Source: Massilia sp. Mn16-1_5
GTDB taxonomy: Bacteria > Pseudomonadota > Gammaproteobacteria > Burkholderiales > Burkholderiaceae_D
Direction of reading: 5' to 3'
Assembly (NCBI RefSeq): GCF_004798585.1
Contig: NZ_PPXQ01000013.1
Coordinates: forward strand, 112,111 to 176,110
Length of the DNA: 64,000 nt
Part shown: piece by piece, positions 1 to 7,963 of the stretch
Layout of the letters: every line of letters starts with the position of its first letter
Position numbering within the stretch: position 1 is the first letter of the stretch
The notes under the pieces: generated by a model
Told to the model about the DNA's origin: nothing
Database searches by the model: none
What the model saw: only the letters and a program-made list of their open reading frames with translations
Position numbers and translations under genes: made by a program

Positions 1-164
1 GACTTCGCGCTGCAGAACAGGCGCTCGCGCCCGTCGGCGCCGCGCCAGGAAATCAGGTGAGCGCCGTACAGGGTGATGCTGGCCTGGGCGCCATCGGGTG
101 AAGTGAGCAGCAGGGCCGGCAGCTGGCCGAAGGTGGTGGCAATCGCGGCGTCTTGTTGGTTCAT
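1..164 (-). CDS. D-hexose-6-phosphate mutarotase (YeaD-like aldose 1-epimerase), N-terminal fragment
   Basis: Only the first 54 or so residues lie in the window; the gene runs off the left edge. Translation from the ATG at 162-164 gives MNQQDAAIATTFGQLPALLL, followed by a stretch ending LYGAHLISWRG. That resembles the start of the YeaD family, where TLYGAHVLSW-like sequence opens the beta-sandwich. Family members interconvert anomers of hexose-6-phosphates in the cytoplasm. The catalytic His and Glu lie outside the window, so the call rests on the N-terminal strand pattern alone. The 61 bp to the next gene (amiC, same strand) hold nothing clear. Confidence 0.6.
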   Translation of the reverse strand, partial: MNQQDAAIATTFGQLPALLLTSPDGAQASITLYGAHLISWRGADGRERLFCSAK

Positions 165-225
165 GTCGAAAACCTACGCGGTTCTGGGCCGCGTAGTATG
201 CCACGGGCGCTGCCCCAAGCGCGCG

Positions 226-1641
226 TCAGGTCGTGCGGCTCTTCGCCATCGGCGGGTTGGCCGAGAAATAACGCTTGATGCCCTTGGTGATCGCGTTCGC
301 CAGCTGCTCCTGGTAGTCGTCGTCCTTCAATTTGGCTTCCTCTTCGGGATTCGAAATGAAGGCCGTTTCGACCAGGATCGAGGGAATGTCCGGCGCCTTC
401 AGTACGGCGAAACCGGCCTGCTCGACGGCCGCCTTATGCAGGCGGTTGATGCCGCCGATCTCGCCCAGCACGGCTTTACCGAGTTTCAAGCTGTCGTTGA
501 TCTGGGCCGTCGTCGACAGGTCGAACAGGACGCTCGCCAGCTGGCGGTCATGCTTGGCCAAATTCACGCCGCCGATCATGTCGGCCTTGTTCTGGTCGGT
601 CGCGAGCCAGCGCGCGGCGGTCGAGCTGGCGCCTTTTTCGCTGAGCACGAACACCGAGGAACCGCGCGCGCGCTGCTCGATGAAGGCGTCGGCGTGGATC
701 GAGACGAACAGGTCGGCCTGCACCTTCCTCGCCTTTTCCACGCGCGTGCCGAGGGGGACGAAATAGTCGCCGTCGCGCGTGAGCATGACGCGGGTGTTGG
801 GCAGCGCTTCCAGGCGCGCTTTGAGCTTCTTGGCCACCGCCAGCACGATGTCCTTCTCGCGGGTACCGGTGGCGCCGATCGCGCCCGGGTCTTCGCCGCC
901 GTGGCCTGGGTCGAGGGCAATGGTCACCATGCGCACCACGTTGTTGGCGGGGAGCGGCGGTTTCGTCGCGGGCTTGCCGGGTGCGGGCGTTGGGCTTGGT
1001 TGCGTCGCGCGCGGCGCCGCGTTGCCGCTCATGGCGGCGATCTCCGCTTCCAGGCGCGCGACCGGATCGGGCGCGACCGGCTGCGCAGGCGGCACCGGCA
1101 CGGCCGGCACCGCGGTCGGGGTGCCGTCGCCCGGCGACCACTCTCCCTTTTCGATCAGGGCCGCGATCGGATCGGCTTCGCGCACCGGATACAGGTCGAA
1201 GATCAGGCGGTGCTTGTACTCGGCCACCGGGGCCAGTGTAAACACCTGCGGCTTGACTTCTTCCTTCAGGTCGAACACGAGACGCACCACGTTCGGGCGG
1301 TTCTGGCCGACGCGCACCTGCATGATGTAGGGGTCGTTCGACTCGATCTTCGCCACCAGGCTTTTCAGGGTCTCGTTCAGGGCCAGGCCGTCGATGTCGA
1401 CCACCAGGCGCGGCGGATCGGCCAACAGGAAGTGCTCGGCCTTCAGGTTGCTGTCGTTTTCCAGCGTGACGCGCGTGTAGTCGTCGGCCGGCCAGACGCG
1501 CACGGCCAGGATCTGCGCGGCGAGTGCAGGCAGCGGGGCGATCACCGACAGCAGCAGGGTGCCGCCGGCTTTCAGGATGGTACGGCGACGCGCGGGGGAT
1601 TTCAGCGGGGCGGCGGGGCGAAGGAGAGGCGGTCGAGACAT
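226..1641 (-). CDS. amiC: N-acetylmuramoyl-L-alanine amidase AmiC, Tat-exported
   Basis: A 471-residue periplasmic amidase that cleaves the amide bond between MurNAc and L-Ala in peptidoglycan during cell separation. The N-terminus carries a twin-arginine signal (ARRRTILKAGG, then a hydrophobic stretch ending in PALAAQ), as in E. coli AmiA and AmiC. An AMIN domain follows (about 45-150), then a Pro/Ala-rich linker, then the Amidase_3 catalytic domain with the zinc-site start ALDPGHGGEDPGAIG and the late motif ETAFISNPEEE. I chose the ATG at 1641 rather than upstream codons because the Tat signal begins just after it. The start lies inside the 3' end of tsaE (40-base overlap), suggesting translational coupling; this pairing is common in beta- and gammaproteobacteria. 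Confidence 0.93.
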   Translation of the reverse strand: MSRPPLLRPAAPLKSPARRRTILKAGGTLLLSVIAPLPALAAQILAVRVWPADDYTRVTLENDSNLKAEHFLLADPPRLVVDIDGLALNETLKSLVAKIESNDPYIMQVRVGQNRPNVVRLVFDLKEEVKPQVFTLAPVAEYKHRLIFDLYPVREADPIAALIEKGEWSPGDGTPTAVPAVPVPPAQPVAPDPVARLEAEIAAMSGNAAPRATQPSPTPAPGKPATKPPLPANNVVRMVTIALDPGHGGEDPGAIGATGTREKDIVLAVAKKLKARLEALPNTRVMLTRDGDYFVPLGTRVEKARKVQADLFVSIHADAFIEQRARGSSVFVLSEKGASSTAARWLATDQNKADMIGGVNLAKHDRQLASVLFDLSTTAQINDSLKLGKAVLGEIGGINRLHKAAVEQAGFAVLKAPDIPSILVETAFISNPEEEAKLKDDDYQEQLANAITKGIKRYFSANPPMAKSRTT

Positions 1642-2090
1642 AGCAGGCCCTGTGGAGACAACGCCTGCAATTCTACAGCACGACCGGCGCCGCTGACATC
1701 GAGCAACACCCGGACGTCGGGTGAGGGCAACACCGGCTCTCCCTTTTCCGGCCATTCGACGATGCAGACATTGCTGCCGTCGAAGTCTTCGCGAAAGCCC
1801 GCGTCGAGGAATTCTTCGGGGCTGGACATGCGGTACAGGTCGTAGTGGATGATGTTCAGCGGCCGGCCATCGAGCTGCACCCGATAGGGTTCCGACAAGG
1901 TATAGGTCGGGCTTTTTACGGTTCCCCTGTGGCCCGCCGCCTGGATCAGGGCGCGCGTGAGCGCCGTCTTGCCGGCGCCGAGGTCGCCGTGCAGGTAGAT
2001 GACCAGGCCCGGCACGAGGGCGCGCGCCAGGGCGGCGCCGAGGGCGATGGTCGCCGATTCGTCCGGCAGGTAGGCTGTGAAGTGCTGCAT
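1602..2090 (-). CDS. tsaE: tRNA threonylcarbamoyladenosine biosynthesis ATPase TsaE
   Basis: A 162-residue P-loop ATPase that works with TsaB, TsaD and TsaC in forming t6A37 on ANN-decoding tRNAs. The Walker A motif GDLGAGKT sits at residues 35-42. It is followed by the family signatures VKSPTYTLSEPY and HYDLYR, and a C-terminal IVEWPEKGE containing the conserved Trp-Pro. Length matches the family. The ATG at 2090 is preferred over the adjacent TTG. tsaD, the partner catalytic subunit, is elsewhere in this window at 23704-24744. The 3' end overlaps the amiC start; queG is divergent about 55 bp away. Confidence 0.95.
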   Translation of the reverse strand: MQHFTAYLPDESATIALGAALARALVPGLVIYLHGDLGAGKTALTRALIQAAGHRGTVKSPTYTLSEPYRVQLDGRPLNIIHYDLYRMSSPEEFLDAGFREDFDGSNVCIVEWPEKGEPVLPSPDVRVLLDVSGAGRAVELQALSPQGLLCLDRLSFAPPPR

Positions 2091-2145
2091 CAATTAAAAT
2101 GGTGTGTTTGGCGGCGCAGATCTGCCGCGACTGTTTTCAAACCGA

Positions 2146-3228
2146 ATGTCCATCGAATCCCCCGACCTCGAGAACCTTTCCCGCGCCATCAAGGCCTGGG
2201 GCCGCGAACTCGGCTTTGCCGACGTGCGCATTGCCGATGTGGATCTCGCGCACGCCGAGGAGGGCCTGCGCGCCTGGCTGGCGGCGGGGCACCACGGCGA
2301 GATGGATTATATGGCAAGCCACGGCATGAAGCGCGCCCGGCCGGCGGAGCTGGTGCCGGGCACGGTGCGCGCCATCGTCGCGCGCATGGATTACCTGCCT
2401 CTGCAGGAGGGCTGGCGCGAGCGCGAATTGGCGCGCCAGCTGGAACCCGGCGCGGCGGTGGTGTCGATGTATGCGCGGGGCCGCGATTACCACAAGGTGC
2501 TGCGCAACCGCCTGGCCCAGCTGGCCGAGCGCGTGAAAGCCGAAATCGGAGAATATGGCTACCGGGTGTTCACGGATTCGGCGCCGGTGATGGAATTGCC
2601 GCTGGCGGAAAAGGCGGGCCTGGGCTGGCGCGGCAAGCATACGCTGCTGCTGTCGCGCGAAGCCGGTTCGACTTTCTTCATCGGCGAGATCCTGGTCGAC
2701 CTGCCTTTGCCGGTCGATGCGCCGACCAGCCCTCACTGCGGTGCCTGCAGCAATTGCATCGATCTGTGCCCGACCGGCGCCATTCTCGGCCCCGGCCGCC
2801 TCGATGCGCGGCGCTGCATTTCCTACCTGACGATCGAACTGAAGGGCAGCATCCCGGTCGAGCTGCGTCCGCTGATCGGCAACCGCATTTATGGCTGCGA
2901 CGATTGCCAACTCGCTTGTCCGTGGAACAAGTTTGCGCAGCGGGCAATTGTGCCGGATTTCGACGAGCGTAACGGATTGGGTGACGCCGGCATGCTGGAA
3001 CTGTTCGCGTGGGAAGAAGAGGAATTCAATCGCCGCCTGGAAGGCAGTCCGATCCGGCGTATCGGCCACGAGCGTTGGCTGCGCAACCTGGCGGTCGGAC
3101 TGGGCAATGCCGCGGACAAGCGCCGCGGCGATCCGCTTATCGTGGCGGCATTGCAGGCGCGCGCAGAGCACCCGTCCGCGTTGGTGCGCGAACATGTTGA
3201 GTGGGCGCTGCAGCAACACGCATCATAG
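2146..3228 (+). CDS. queG: Epoxyqueuosine reductase QueG
   Basis: A 360-residue cobalamin- and Fe-S-dependent enzyme that performs the last step of queuosine synthesis, reducing epoxyqueuosine to queuosine in tRNA. The N-terminal DUF1730 part is followed by two ferredoxin-like clusters: CGACSNCIDLCPTGAI and CDDCQLACPWNKFAQ, supplying eight cysteines for two [4Fe-4S] centres. The ATG at 2146 (MSIESPDLENL) is chosen over an upstream in-frame GTG at 2104, because family members begin close to the LxxxIKxWGxELGF segment. The stop codon sits 6 bases inside the convergent downstream gene. It is divergent from tsaE. Confidence 0.95.
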   Translation: MSIESPDLENLSRAIKAWGRELGFADVRIADVDLAHAEEGLRAWLAAGHHGEMDYMASHGMKRARPAELVPGTVRAIVARMDYLPLQEGWRERELARQLEPGAAVVSMYARGRDYHKVLRNRLAQLAERVKAEIGEYGYRVFTDSAPVMELPLAEKAGLGWRGKHTLLLSREAGSTFFIGEILVDLPLPVDAPTSPHCGACSNCIDLCPTGAILGPGRLDARRCISYLTIELKGSIPVELRPLIGNRIYGCDDCQLACPWNKFAQRAIVPDFDERNGLGDAGMLELFAWEEEEFNRRLEGSPIRRIGHERWLRNLAVGLGNAADKRRGDPLIVAALQARAEHPSALVREHVEWALQQHAS

Positions 3229-3603
3229 TTCGATACGCTTGGCCCGCATGGCCGACCAGTCGCCATCGATCGAGATCATCGCCACGGCTGTGATACCGTT
3301 TTCCTTCAGATAAGCGTTGATTGAGTCGCGATTGATATCAGTGGCTTTGGAGGCCGTCTGCTTCAGGTAGGCGATCCAGAGCGAGCCCTTGTCGCCCAGG
3401 CGTTCCTTGGCTTGCGGCAGGTATTGTTCGAGGTCCTTGCGGTTCATGCAGAACATCATGATCACGTCGAAGGGGCCATCGCCTTCCTTGATCAGTTCCT
3501 GTGGAAGCTGGGCCACGACGGTCGGGTGCACGCCGCCGTTCATGATCTGCATGGATTTCGCGTTGCGCAAAAACATCCTGTCTGCAACTGTCTTTTCGTT
3601 CAT
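3223..3603 (-). CDS. Small DUF3052-like protein of unknown function
   Basis: A 126-residue soluble protein with no signal peptide or membrane segment. It has the alternating pattern of a small Rossmann-like fold: VHPTVVAQLPQEL, then FDVIMMFCMNRKDLEQYLP, then KGSLWIAYLKQ, and a C-terminal VAMISIDGDWSAMRAKRIEL. This pattern (a residue block ending in a CVFVxxxxEL-like strand, a helix, then GxLWVAYPK) is what I know from DUF3052 proteins, whose role is unknown. Its 3' end overlaps queG by 6 bases in convergent orientation. The 327 bp on its 5' side contain only a pair of palindromes. Confidence 0.6.
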   Translation of the reverse strand: MNEKTVADRMFLRNAKSMQIMNGGVHPTVVAQLPQELIKEGDGPFDVIMMFCMNRKDLEQYLPQAKERLGDKGSLWIAYLKQTASKATDINRDSINAYLKENGITAVAMISIDGDWSAMRAKRIEL

Positions 3604-3778
3604 CTGCTTTCCCTAAAGAAGTTGGCATCGCCGGCGCGCGCACGGCGACGCAGTCGGATTGATTTTACAAGCGATCGGGAAAACGGGACGGTGTTCGGCA
3701 CGTCCTGTGCGCGGGGCTTTGTGACCGGAAGTTTTCAGCGATGTGGGGCTGTCGCCAGTGGAGCTAGTGGCCGGTTTG

Positions 3779-3879
3779 ATCCGCGCGGGCATGCCCGCCC
3801 TACGGGATACGTTAACTGATCCGGGTTTGCATGCGCTCGCTGCTGGCGGTGACCGTAGGGCGGGCATGCCCGCGCGGAT
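3779..3879. repeat. Inverted pair of 26-bp palindromic units in a 327-bp intergenic gap
   Basis: Bases 3779-3804 and 3854-3879 are exact reverse complements. Each is built around the self-complementary core GGGCATGCCC. The order is opposite to the other elements in this window: here the CCCTAC/GTAGGG ends face inward. The rest of the gap (3604-3930) shows no ORF with a ribosome binding site. The pair is probably a REP-like element, and could act as a terminator or mRNA stabiliser. Confidence 0.75.
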
Positions 3880-3930
3880 CGTGTACACCCGATTCCGTCA
3901 CAGGCAACAGCCCCACGACCCTCGAACGGC

Positions 3931-4512
3931 TTACTTCAACAAACCCGCCAGCTCGACCGCGGTCTTGACCTGCATCTTGTCGAAGATATGCGCGCGATGG
4001 ACTTCGACCGTGCGCATGCTGATGCCGAGTTCGTCCGCGACGACCTTGTTCATCTTGCCGGCCAGGATCAGGTCGAGCACTTCGCGTTCGCGCGCCGACA
4101 GGGTCGCCAGACGCGCCTGCACCTGGGCCGCGCTGGCGGCATTGCGGGCCGCGGCCAGGGCCTGGTCGACGCGGTCCATCAGCTGGTTGTCGTTGAAGGG
4201 TTTTTCGAAGAAGTCGAAGGCGCCGCGCTTGAGCGAATCGACCGCCATCGGCACGTCGCCGTGGCCGGTAAGGAAGATCACGGGCATGCGCGCCAGCCAG
4301 CCGCGGCTGATGATCTGGTCGAACACGGCGATGCCGTTCATGTCGGGCATGCGCACGTCCAGCAGCACGCAGTCTCCAGCCTCGTCGGGCGCGCCGACGC
4401 TGTCGAGGAATTCCTGGCCGCCGGCATAGCCGCGCACCGCCAGGCCGCGCGATTGCGCCAGCCAGGCGAGGGCGTCACGGATCACGTCTTCGTCGTCGAC
4501 GATATGCAGCAT
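3931..4512 (-). CDS. FixJ/DctR-type response regulator (receiver plus LuxR HTH)
   Basis: A 193-residue regulator. The receiver domain occupies residues 1-115 or so, with acidic pocket DDED near the N-terminus, phospho-acceptor Asp in VLLDVRMPDMNG, Thr in VIFLTGHGDVPM and Lys in FFEKPF. The LuxR-type HTH follows (about 130-190), with LSAREREVLDLILAGKMNKVVADELGISM split over recognition and scaffold helices. It is encoded 20 bases downstream of the sensor kinase, with its own Shine-Dalgarno AGGAGA, so the two form an operon. By family analogy it activates transcription of C4-dicarboxylate or related TRAP genes; the divergent solute-binding protein at 6615 is the obvious candidate target. Confidence 0.88.
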   Translation of the reverse strand: MLHIVDDEDVIRDALAWLAQSRGLAVRGYAGGQEFLDSVGAPDEAGDCVLLDVRMPDMNGIAVFDQIISRGWLARMPVIFLTGHGDVPMAVDSLKRGAFDFFEKPFNDNQLMDRVDQALAAARNAASAAQVQARLATLSAREREVLDLILAGKMNKVVADELGISMRTVEVHRAHIFDKMQVKTAVELAGLLK

Positions 4513-4532
4513 GAAGGTCTCCTAATCTGGCG

Positions 4533-6509
4533 CTATTGTAGCTCGGCGGGCCGGGGCAGGCTGAAGGTAAAGATCGTGCCGCCGCCCGGGTTCGGCGCGT
4601 GGGTCAGCGTGCCGCCGTGGAACTCGACCGCCGTGCGGCAGATCGACAAGCCCATGCCCATGCCTTCGGCCTTGGTCGAGAAGAAGGGAGAAAACAGGCG
4701 TTCGGCGACGTCGGGCGCGATGCCGTGGCCGCGGTCGATCACCGAGACCGAGACCTGCGTCGCATCCGCGCTGGCTGCGATGCGCAGGATGCGCTGGGCG
4801 GGCGATACCTCGGCCATCGCCTCGATGCCGTTGCGCGTCAGGTTCAGCAGCACCTGTTCGAGCATCACGCGGTCGGCCAGCACCGGCGGCAAGGCGGCAG
4901 GCAGGTCGATCTGCAGCGCCACGTAGGATTTACGGGCCTGCAGTTCGATCAGCGCGCGTACGCCCTCGACCACGCTGTGGATGCTCACGGTTTCGCGCTG
5001 CGGCTCGCTCTTCTTGACGAACTCGTGCACGCTCTTGATGATCTGGCCCGCGCGCTGGGCCTGCTGGCGCGCCTGTTCCAATGCGCGCCGCAGCAAAGTA
5101 GGCTCGATCGCCACGCCCTTGTCGGCGCGCTCGAGCACGTTCAGGGCGCCGGCCGTATAGCTGGAAATCGCTGCCAGCGGCTGGTTCAGCTCGTGCGCCA
5201 GCATCGAGGAGATCTCGCCCATGGTCGCCAGGCGCGCGCTCGCTTCCAGCTTTTCCTGCTGCTGGCGATTCAGTTCCTCGGCCTGCTTGCGGTCGGTGAT
5301 GTCGAGGATGGAACTCATCCAGCCGGTCTGCGCGCCACGGCTGTCCCTAAGGGGCGCCTCGAACACCAGCACCGGCACCCGCACGCCGTCCGAGCGCTGG
5401 AACACGGTTTCGAACTGGGGCGTGATCGTGCCGGCCAGCACGCCGGCAAAACGTTCCTCGTATTCGCCGCGCGCTTCCGGCGCCCAGTAGGGCATCGGCG
5501 GCTTCTTGCCGACCAATTCTTCCGGCGGCAAGCCGACGATCTCGCAAAAGGCCTTGTTGACATAGGTGACCCGGCCTTCGAGGTCGCGCGCGCGCAGGCC
5601 CGTCATGAGGGAGTTTTCCATGGCCGTGCGAAACGCCATCTGCTGGCGCAGCGCGCTTTCTGCCGCCAGGGTGCGCGAGATGTGGCGCCACAGGGTCAGC
5701 AGGCTGAGCAGCAATCCGAGTGCCAGCACGATCACCGAGCCCACGAGCAGGTTCGGCAGCAGGCGCGGTGCGCCCTTGACGCTGTCGGTGGCCAGCACGA
5801 TCGAGGCGCCCGGCAAGTCGAGGGCGCGGCGATGGGTGTAGACGCCGCGGCCCGGACCGCCGTCGGCGCGCGCGGCGACCGGCTGGTCGTTGCGGTCGAG
5901 CAGGGACAGGGCATTGTCCTGGGCGAACCACCAGGGCACGGTTTCGTTGAGCAGCGTCTTCAAGCTGTAGGTGGCCACCAGGCTGCCCGCGTAGGTGCCG
6001 TTGCGGTACAGGGGCAGGTAGTAGTCGACCAACCCCGGCAGGTGCAGGCTGGCGCCATACGGTTCGGTATAGCGCCCGGCGCGCATCAGGCGTGCCATCT
6101 CCTCGGTTTCGTCCAGGCCCGGCGCCGGACCGGCCGGGTCGATGCCCTGGTGCGCCAGCACCTCGCCGCGCGGTCCCTGCCACAGCACGCGGCGCAGCTC
6201 GGGACCGTTCTTGAAGAGCTGTTGCAGGCGCGCCTGCAGCACGGCGGGCGCGGGCGGATTGGCGACCAGGTCGGCACCGAGGGTGGCCAGTGCTTCCTCG
6301 CTGCGCGCCAGCTCGAAACGCAGCGTTTGCTCGACCCATAAGGTATCGGCAATCAATTGCTCCTGGCGTTCATTGCTTTCCATCTGGCGCGCCTGCCAGG
6401 GCAGCCAGAACAGCACGGCGAGGAAGAGCAGCACCAGCAGGACCGGCACCAGCCAGCGCCAGGGGCGGGCCAGGCTGGCGCGGCGGCGCAGCGAAAACGG
6501 GTTTTTCAT
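4533..6509 (-). CDS. DctS/FixL-like membrane sensor histidine kinase
   Basis: A 658-residue kinase. A membrane segment near residues 18-40 is followed by a periplasmic sensory region of about 220 residues, a second membrane segment (SVIVLALGLLLSLLTLW), a PAS domain (about 300-415, ending SSILDITDRKQAEE) and a HisKA domain with the H-box MLAHELNQPLAAISSY. The HATPase domain carries the N box NLTRNGIEAM, G1 DRGHGIA and G2 GMGMGLSI. The ELNQPL H-box is typical of the DctS/TodS/FixL group. I chose ATG 6509 (MKNPFSLRRR) because the positive residues directly precede the first membrane segment. It forms an operon with the regulator downstream and diverges from the TRAP receptor. Confidence 0.88.
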   Translation of the reverse strand: MKNPFSLRRRASLARPWRWLVPVLLVLLFLAVLFWLPWQARQMESNERQEQLIADTLWVEQTLRFELARSEEALATLGADLVANPPAPAVLQARLQQLFKNGPELRRVLWQGPRGEVLAHQGIDPAGPAPGLDETEEMARLMRAGRYTEPYGASLHLPGLVDYYLPLYRNGTYAGSLVATYSLKTLLNETVPWWFAQDNALSLLDRNDQPVAARADGGPGRGVYTHRRALDLPGASIVLATDSVKGAPRLLPNLLVGSVIVLALGLLLSLLTLWRHISRTLAAESALRQQMAFRTAMENSLMTGLRARDLEGRVTYVNKAFCEIVGLPPEELVGKKPPMPYWAPEARGEYEERFAGVLAGTITPQFETVFQRSDGVRVPVLVFEAPLRDSRGAQTGWMSSILDITDRKQAEELNRQQQEKLEASARLATMGEISSMLAHELNQPLAAISSYTAGALNVLERADKGVAIEPTLLRRALEQARQQAQRAGQIIKSVHEFVKKSEPQRETVSIHSVVEGVRALIELQARKSYVALQIDLPAALPPVLADRVMLEQVLLNLTRNGIEAMAEVSPAQRILRIAASADATQVSVSVIDRGHGIAPDVAERLFSPFFSTKAEGMGMGLSICRTAVEFHGGTLTHAPNPGGGTIFTFSLPRPAELQ

Positions 6510-6614
6510 GAATGGTGGAAGGTTTTCTTGTGCGATGCTATTGTGAACGGCTGACGCAGCGACGCAACTGCACACAAAGCGACAGGTGCACTTATTTCAT
6601 ATGTTGAATCGAGC

Positions 6615-7607
6615 ATGACCATCAAATTCCTGGCCGCCGCACTGGCTTTCTTCGTTTCCCTCAACAGCGCCTGGGCCCAAGCCCCGATCGTCATCAAATT
6701 CAGCCACGTGGTCGCGCCCGACACCCCGAAAGGGCAGGCCGCCGAACGCTTCAAACTGCTCGCCGAACAGTTCACGCGCGGCCGCGTCAAGGTGGAAGTG
6801 TATCCGAATAGCCAGCTCTACAAGGACAAGGAGGAGCTCGAAGCCCTGCAGCTGGGCGCGGTCCAGATGCTGGCGCCGTCGCTGGCGAAGTTCGGCCCGC
6901 TCGGCGTGAAGGAATTCGAAGCCTTCGACCTGCCCTATATCTTTCCCTCGAAGGCGGCGCTGTACGCCGTCACCGAAGGCCCGATCGGGCGCGAGCTGCT
7001 GCGCAAACTGCAGTCGAAGGGCCTCACCGGCCTGGCCTACTGGGACAACGGTTTCAAGGTCATGTCGGCCAACCGCCCGCTGCACGTGCCGGCGGACTTC
7101 CGCGGCCTGCGCATGCGCATCCAGTCCTCGACCGTACTCGACGCCCAGATGCGCGCACTCGGCGCCCGGCCCCAGGTGATGGCCTTTTCCGAAGCCTACC
7201 AGGCCCTCGAGACGGGCCTGGTCGACGGCACCGAGAATCCGCCCTCGAACATGTACACCCAGCGCATGCACCTGGTGCAGAAACACCTGACGGTGTCGAA
7301 CCACGGTTACCTCGGCTACGCGGTGATCGTCAACCGCAAGTTCTGGGACGGCCTGCCGGGCGACGTGCGCGCTGCCCTGGAACGGGCCATGCGCGACGCC
7401 ACGGCCTTCGAGAAGACGATTGCCCAGCGCGACAACGACCGCGCCCTGGAGGCGATCCGCCAGGCGCGCAAGACCACGATCTATTACCTGACGCCGCAGG
7501 AGCAGGCGCAGTGGCGCGCCGCGCTGCTGCCGGTGCACCGCCAGATGGAGCGCCGCATCGGCAAGGATCTGCTCGACGCGATCGCGCGCGAGACCGCCAA
7601 AAAATAA
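6615..7607 (+). CDS. dctP: TRAP transporter solute-binding protein, DctP family
   Basis: A 330-residue periplasmic receptor. A signal peptide (MTIKFLAAALAFFVSLNSAWAQA) is followed by the family opening IVIKFSHVVAPDTPKG, the segment ALQLGAVQM, and the ligand-site region GLRMRIQSS containing the Arg that typically clamps the substrate carboxylate. The later motifs ALETGLVDGTENP and LGYAVIVN also match DctP. Length and motif order are complete. Substrates of the family are C4-dicarboxylates and other organic acids. The usual membrane partners DctQ and DctM are not encoded next to it, but the two-component pair divergent from it is of the DctS/DctR kind. Confidence 0.92.
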   Translation: MTIKFLAAALAFFVSLNSAWAQAPIVIKFSHVVAPDTPKGQAAERFKLLAEQFTRGRVKVEVYPNSQLYKDKEELEALQLGAVQMLAPSLAKFGPLGVKEFEAFDLPYIFPSKAALYAVTEGPIGRELLRKLQSKGLTGLAYWDNGFKVMSANRPLHVPADFRGLRMRIQSSTVLDAQMRALGARPQVMAFSEAYQALETGLVDGTENPPSNMYTQRMHLVQKHLTVSNHGYLGYAVIVNRKFWDGLPGDVRAALERAMRDATAFEKTIAQRDNDRALEAIRQARKTTIYYLTPQEQAQWRAALLPVHRQMERRIGKDLLDAIARETAKK

Positions 7608-7679
7608 TGACGCAGCGGTCAGTAATGCAGGCTTGCCGTATTGACGATGTGGCTGGCTGGCCTCGCTTATGTCCGGTAT

Positions 7680-7707
7680 TTGAAAACCGTATATAAAAAA
7701 CTATTCT
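7680..7707 (+). promoter_or_regulatory. Sigma-70 promoter of the candidate small RNA
   Basis: TTGAAA at 7680-7685 and TATTCT at 7702-7707 are separated by 16 bp, and the spacer is AT-rich in an otherwise GC-rich region. The predicted start is near 7714. No start codon with a ribosome binding site follows, but an intrinsic terminator does. Confidence 0.5.
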
Positions 7708-7713
7708 TCGTTG

Positions 7714-7916
7714 GCACAGTTGCGTTATGATTGGGCGCAGCGGCACCAAAGCGGTGCAGGCGACCCGGACATACGTCTTGGGGAGGGCCAGAAAAAGTCG
7801 GTAGTCCATACCGGAGATCATGAGAGGAGACACACGTTCGACAGAAGCCGTTGGTACTGCCAAACGGCCGGGACGTGCCTGATGATTGAAGCGCACCCAA
7901 GGGTGCGCTTTTTTTT
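7714..7916 (+). ncRNA. Candidate structured small RNA, about 200 nt
   Basis: The stretch between dctP and the next gene contains a promoter, a series of hairpins and a strong terminator, but no credible ORF. Visible stems are GCACC-AAAGC-GGTGC near 7750, CGGTA-GTCCA-TACCG near 7800, GCCGTTGG against CCAAACGGC near 7850, and a possible end-closing pair GGCAC (7713) with GTGCC (7875). Several GGA triplets occur (for example in CCGGACA, GGGAGGG, CCGGAGA and GAGGAGA), the kind of site bound by CsrA/RsmA. The size also fits 6S RNA, but I do not recognise the 6S, SRP or tmRNA sequence signatures. The identity is unknown. Confidence 0.45.
7891..7916 (+). terminator. Intrinsic terminator
   Basis: The stem GCGCACCC/GGGTGCGC is followed directly by eight T residues, a textbook rho-independent terminator. 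It ends the candidate RNA; dctP lies about 280 bases upstream and may also use it. Confidence 0.88.
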
Positions 7917-7963
7917 CGCCTGGATCTATCGTTGACGTCTTTTTGTCACGGAACGCTTGTGCA

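Noticed and set aside
73..1845. 590-residue open frame on the plus strand opposite amiC and tsaE
   Set aside because: It is rich in Arg/His/Gly/Ala with no family motif and lies entirely antisense to two well-supported genes; such frames are common in GC-rich DNA.
3779..3879. CRISPR array
   Set aside because: The repeats are palindromic, only two copies occur per site, spacers are related rather than unique, and no cas genes are present.
7714..7916. Identification of the candidate RNA as 6S, SRP RNA or a c-di-GMP riboswitch
   Set aside because: The length suits 6S, but none of the conserved sequence blocks I know for these RNAs could be found by eye.
7711..7935. 74-codon frame (TTG start) inside the candidate small RNA
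   Set aside because: No ribosome binding site, and the frame runs through the terminator hairpin and T tract; a coding role is unlikely.
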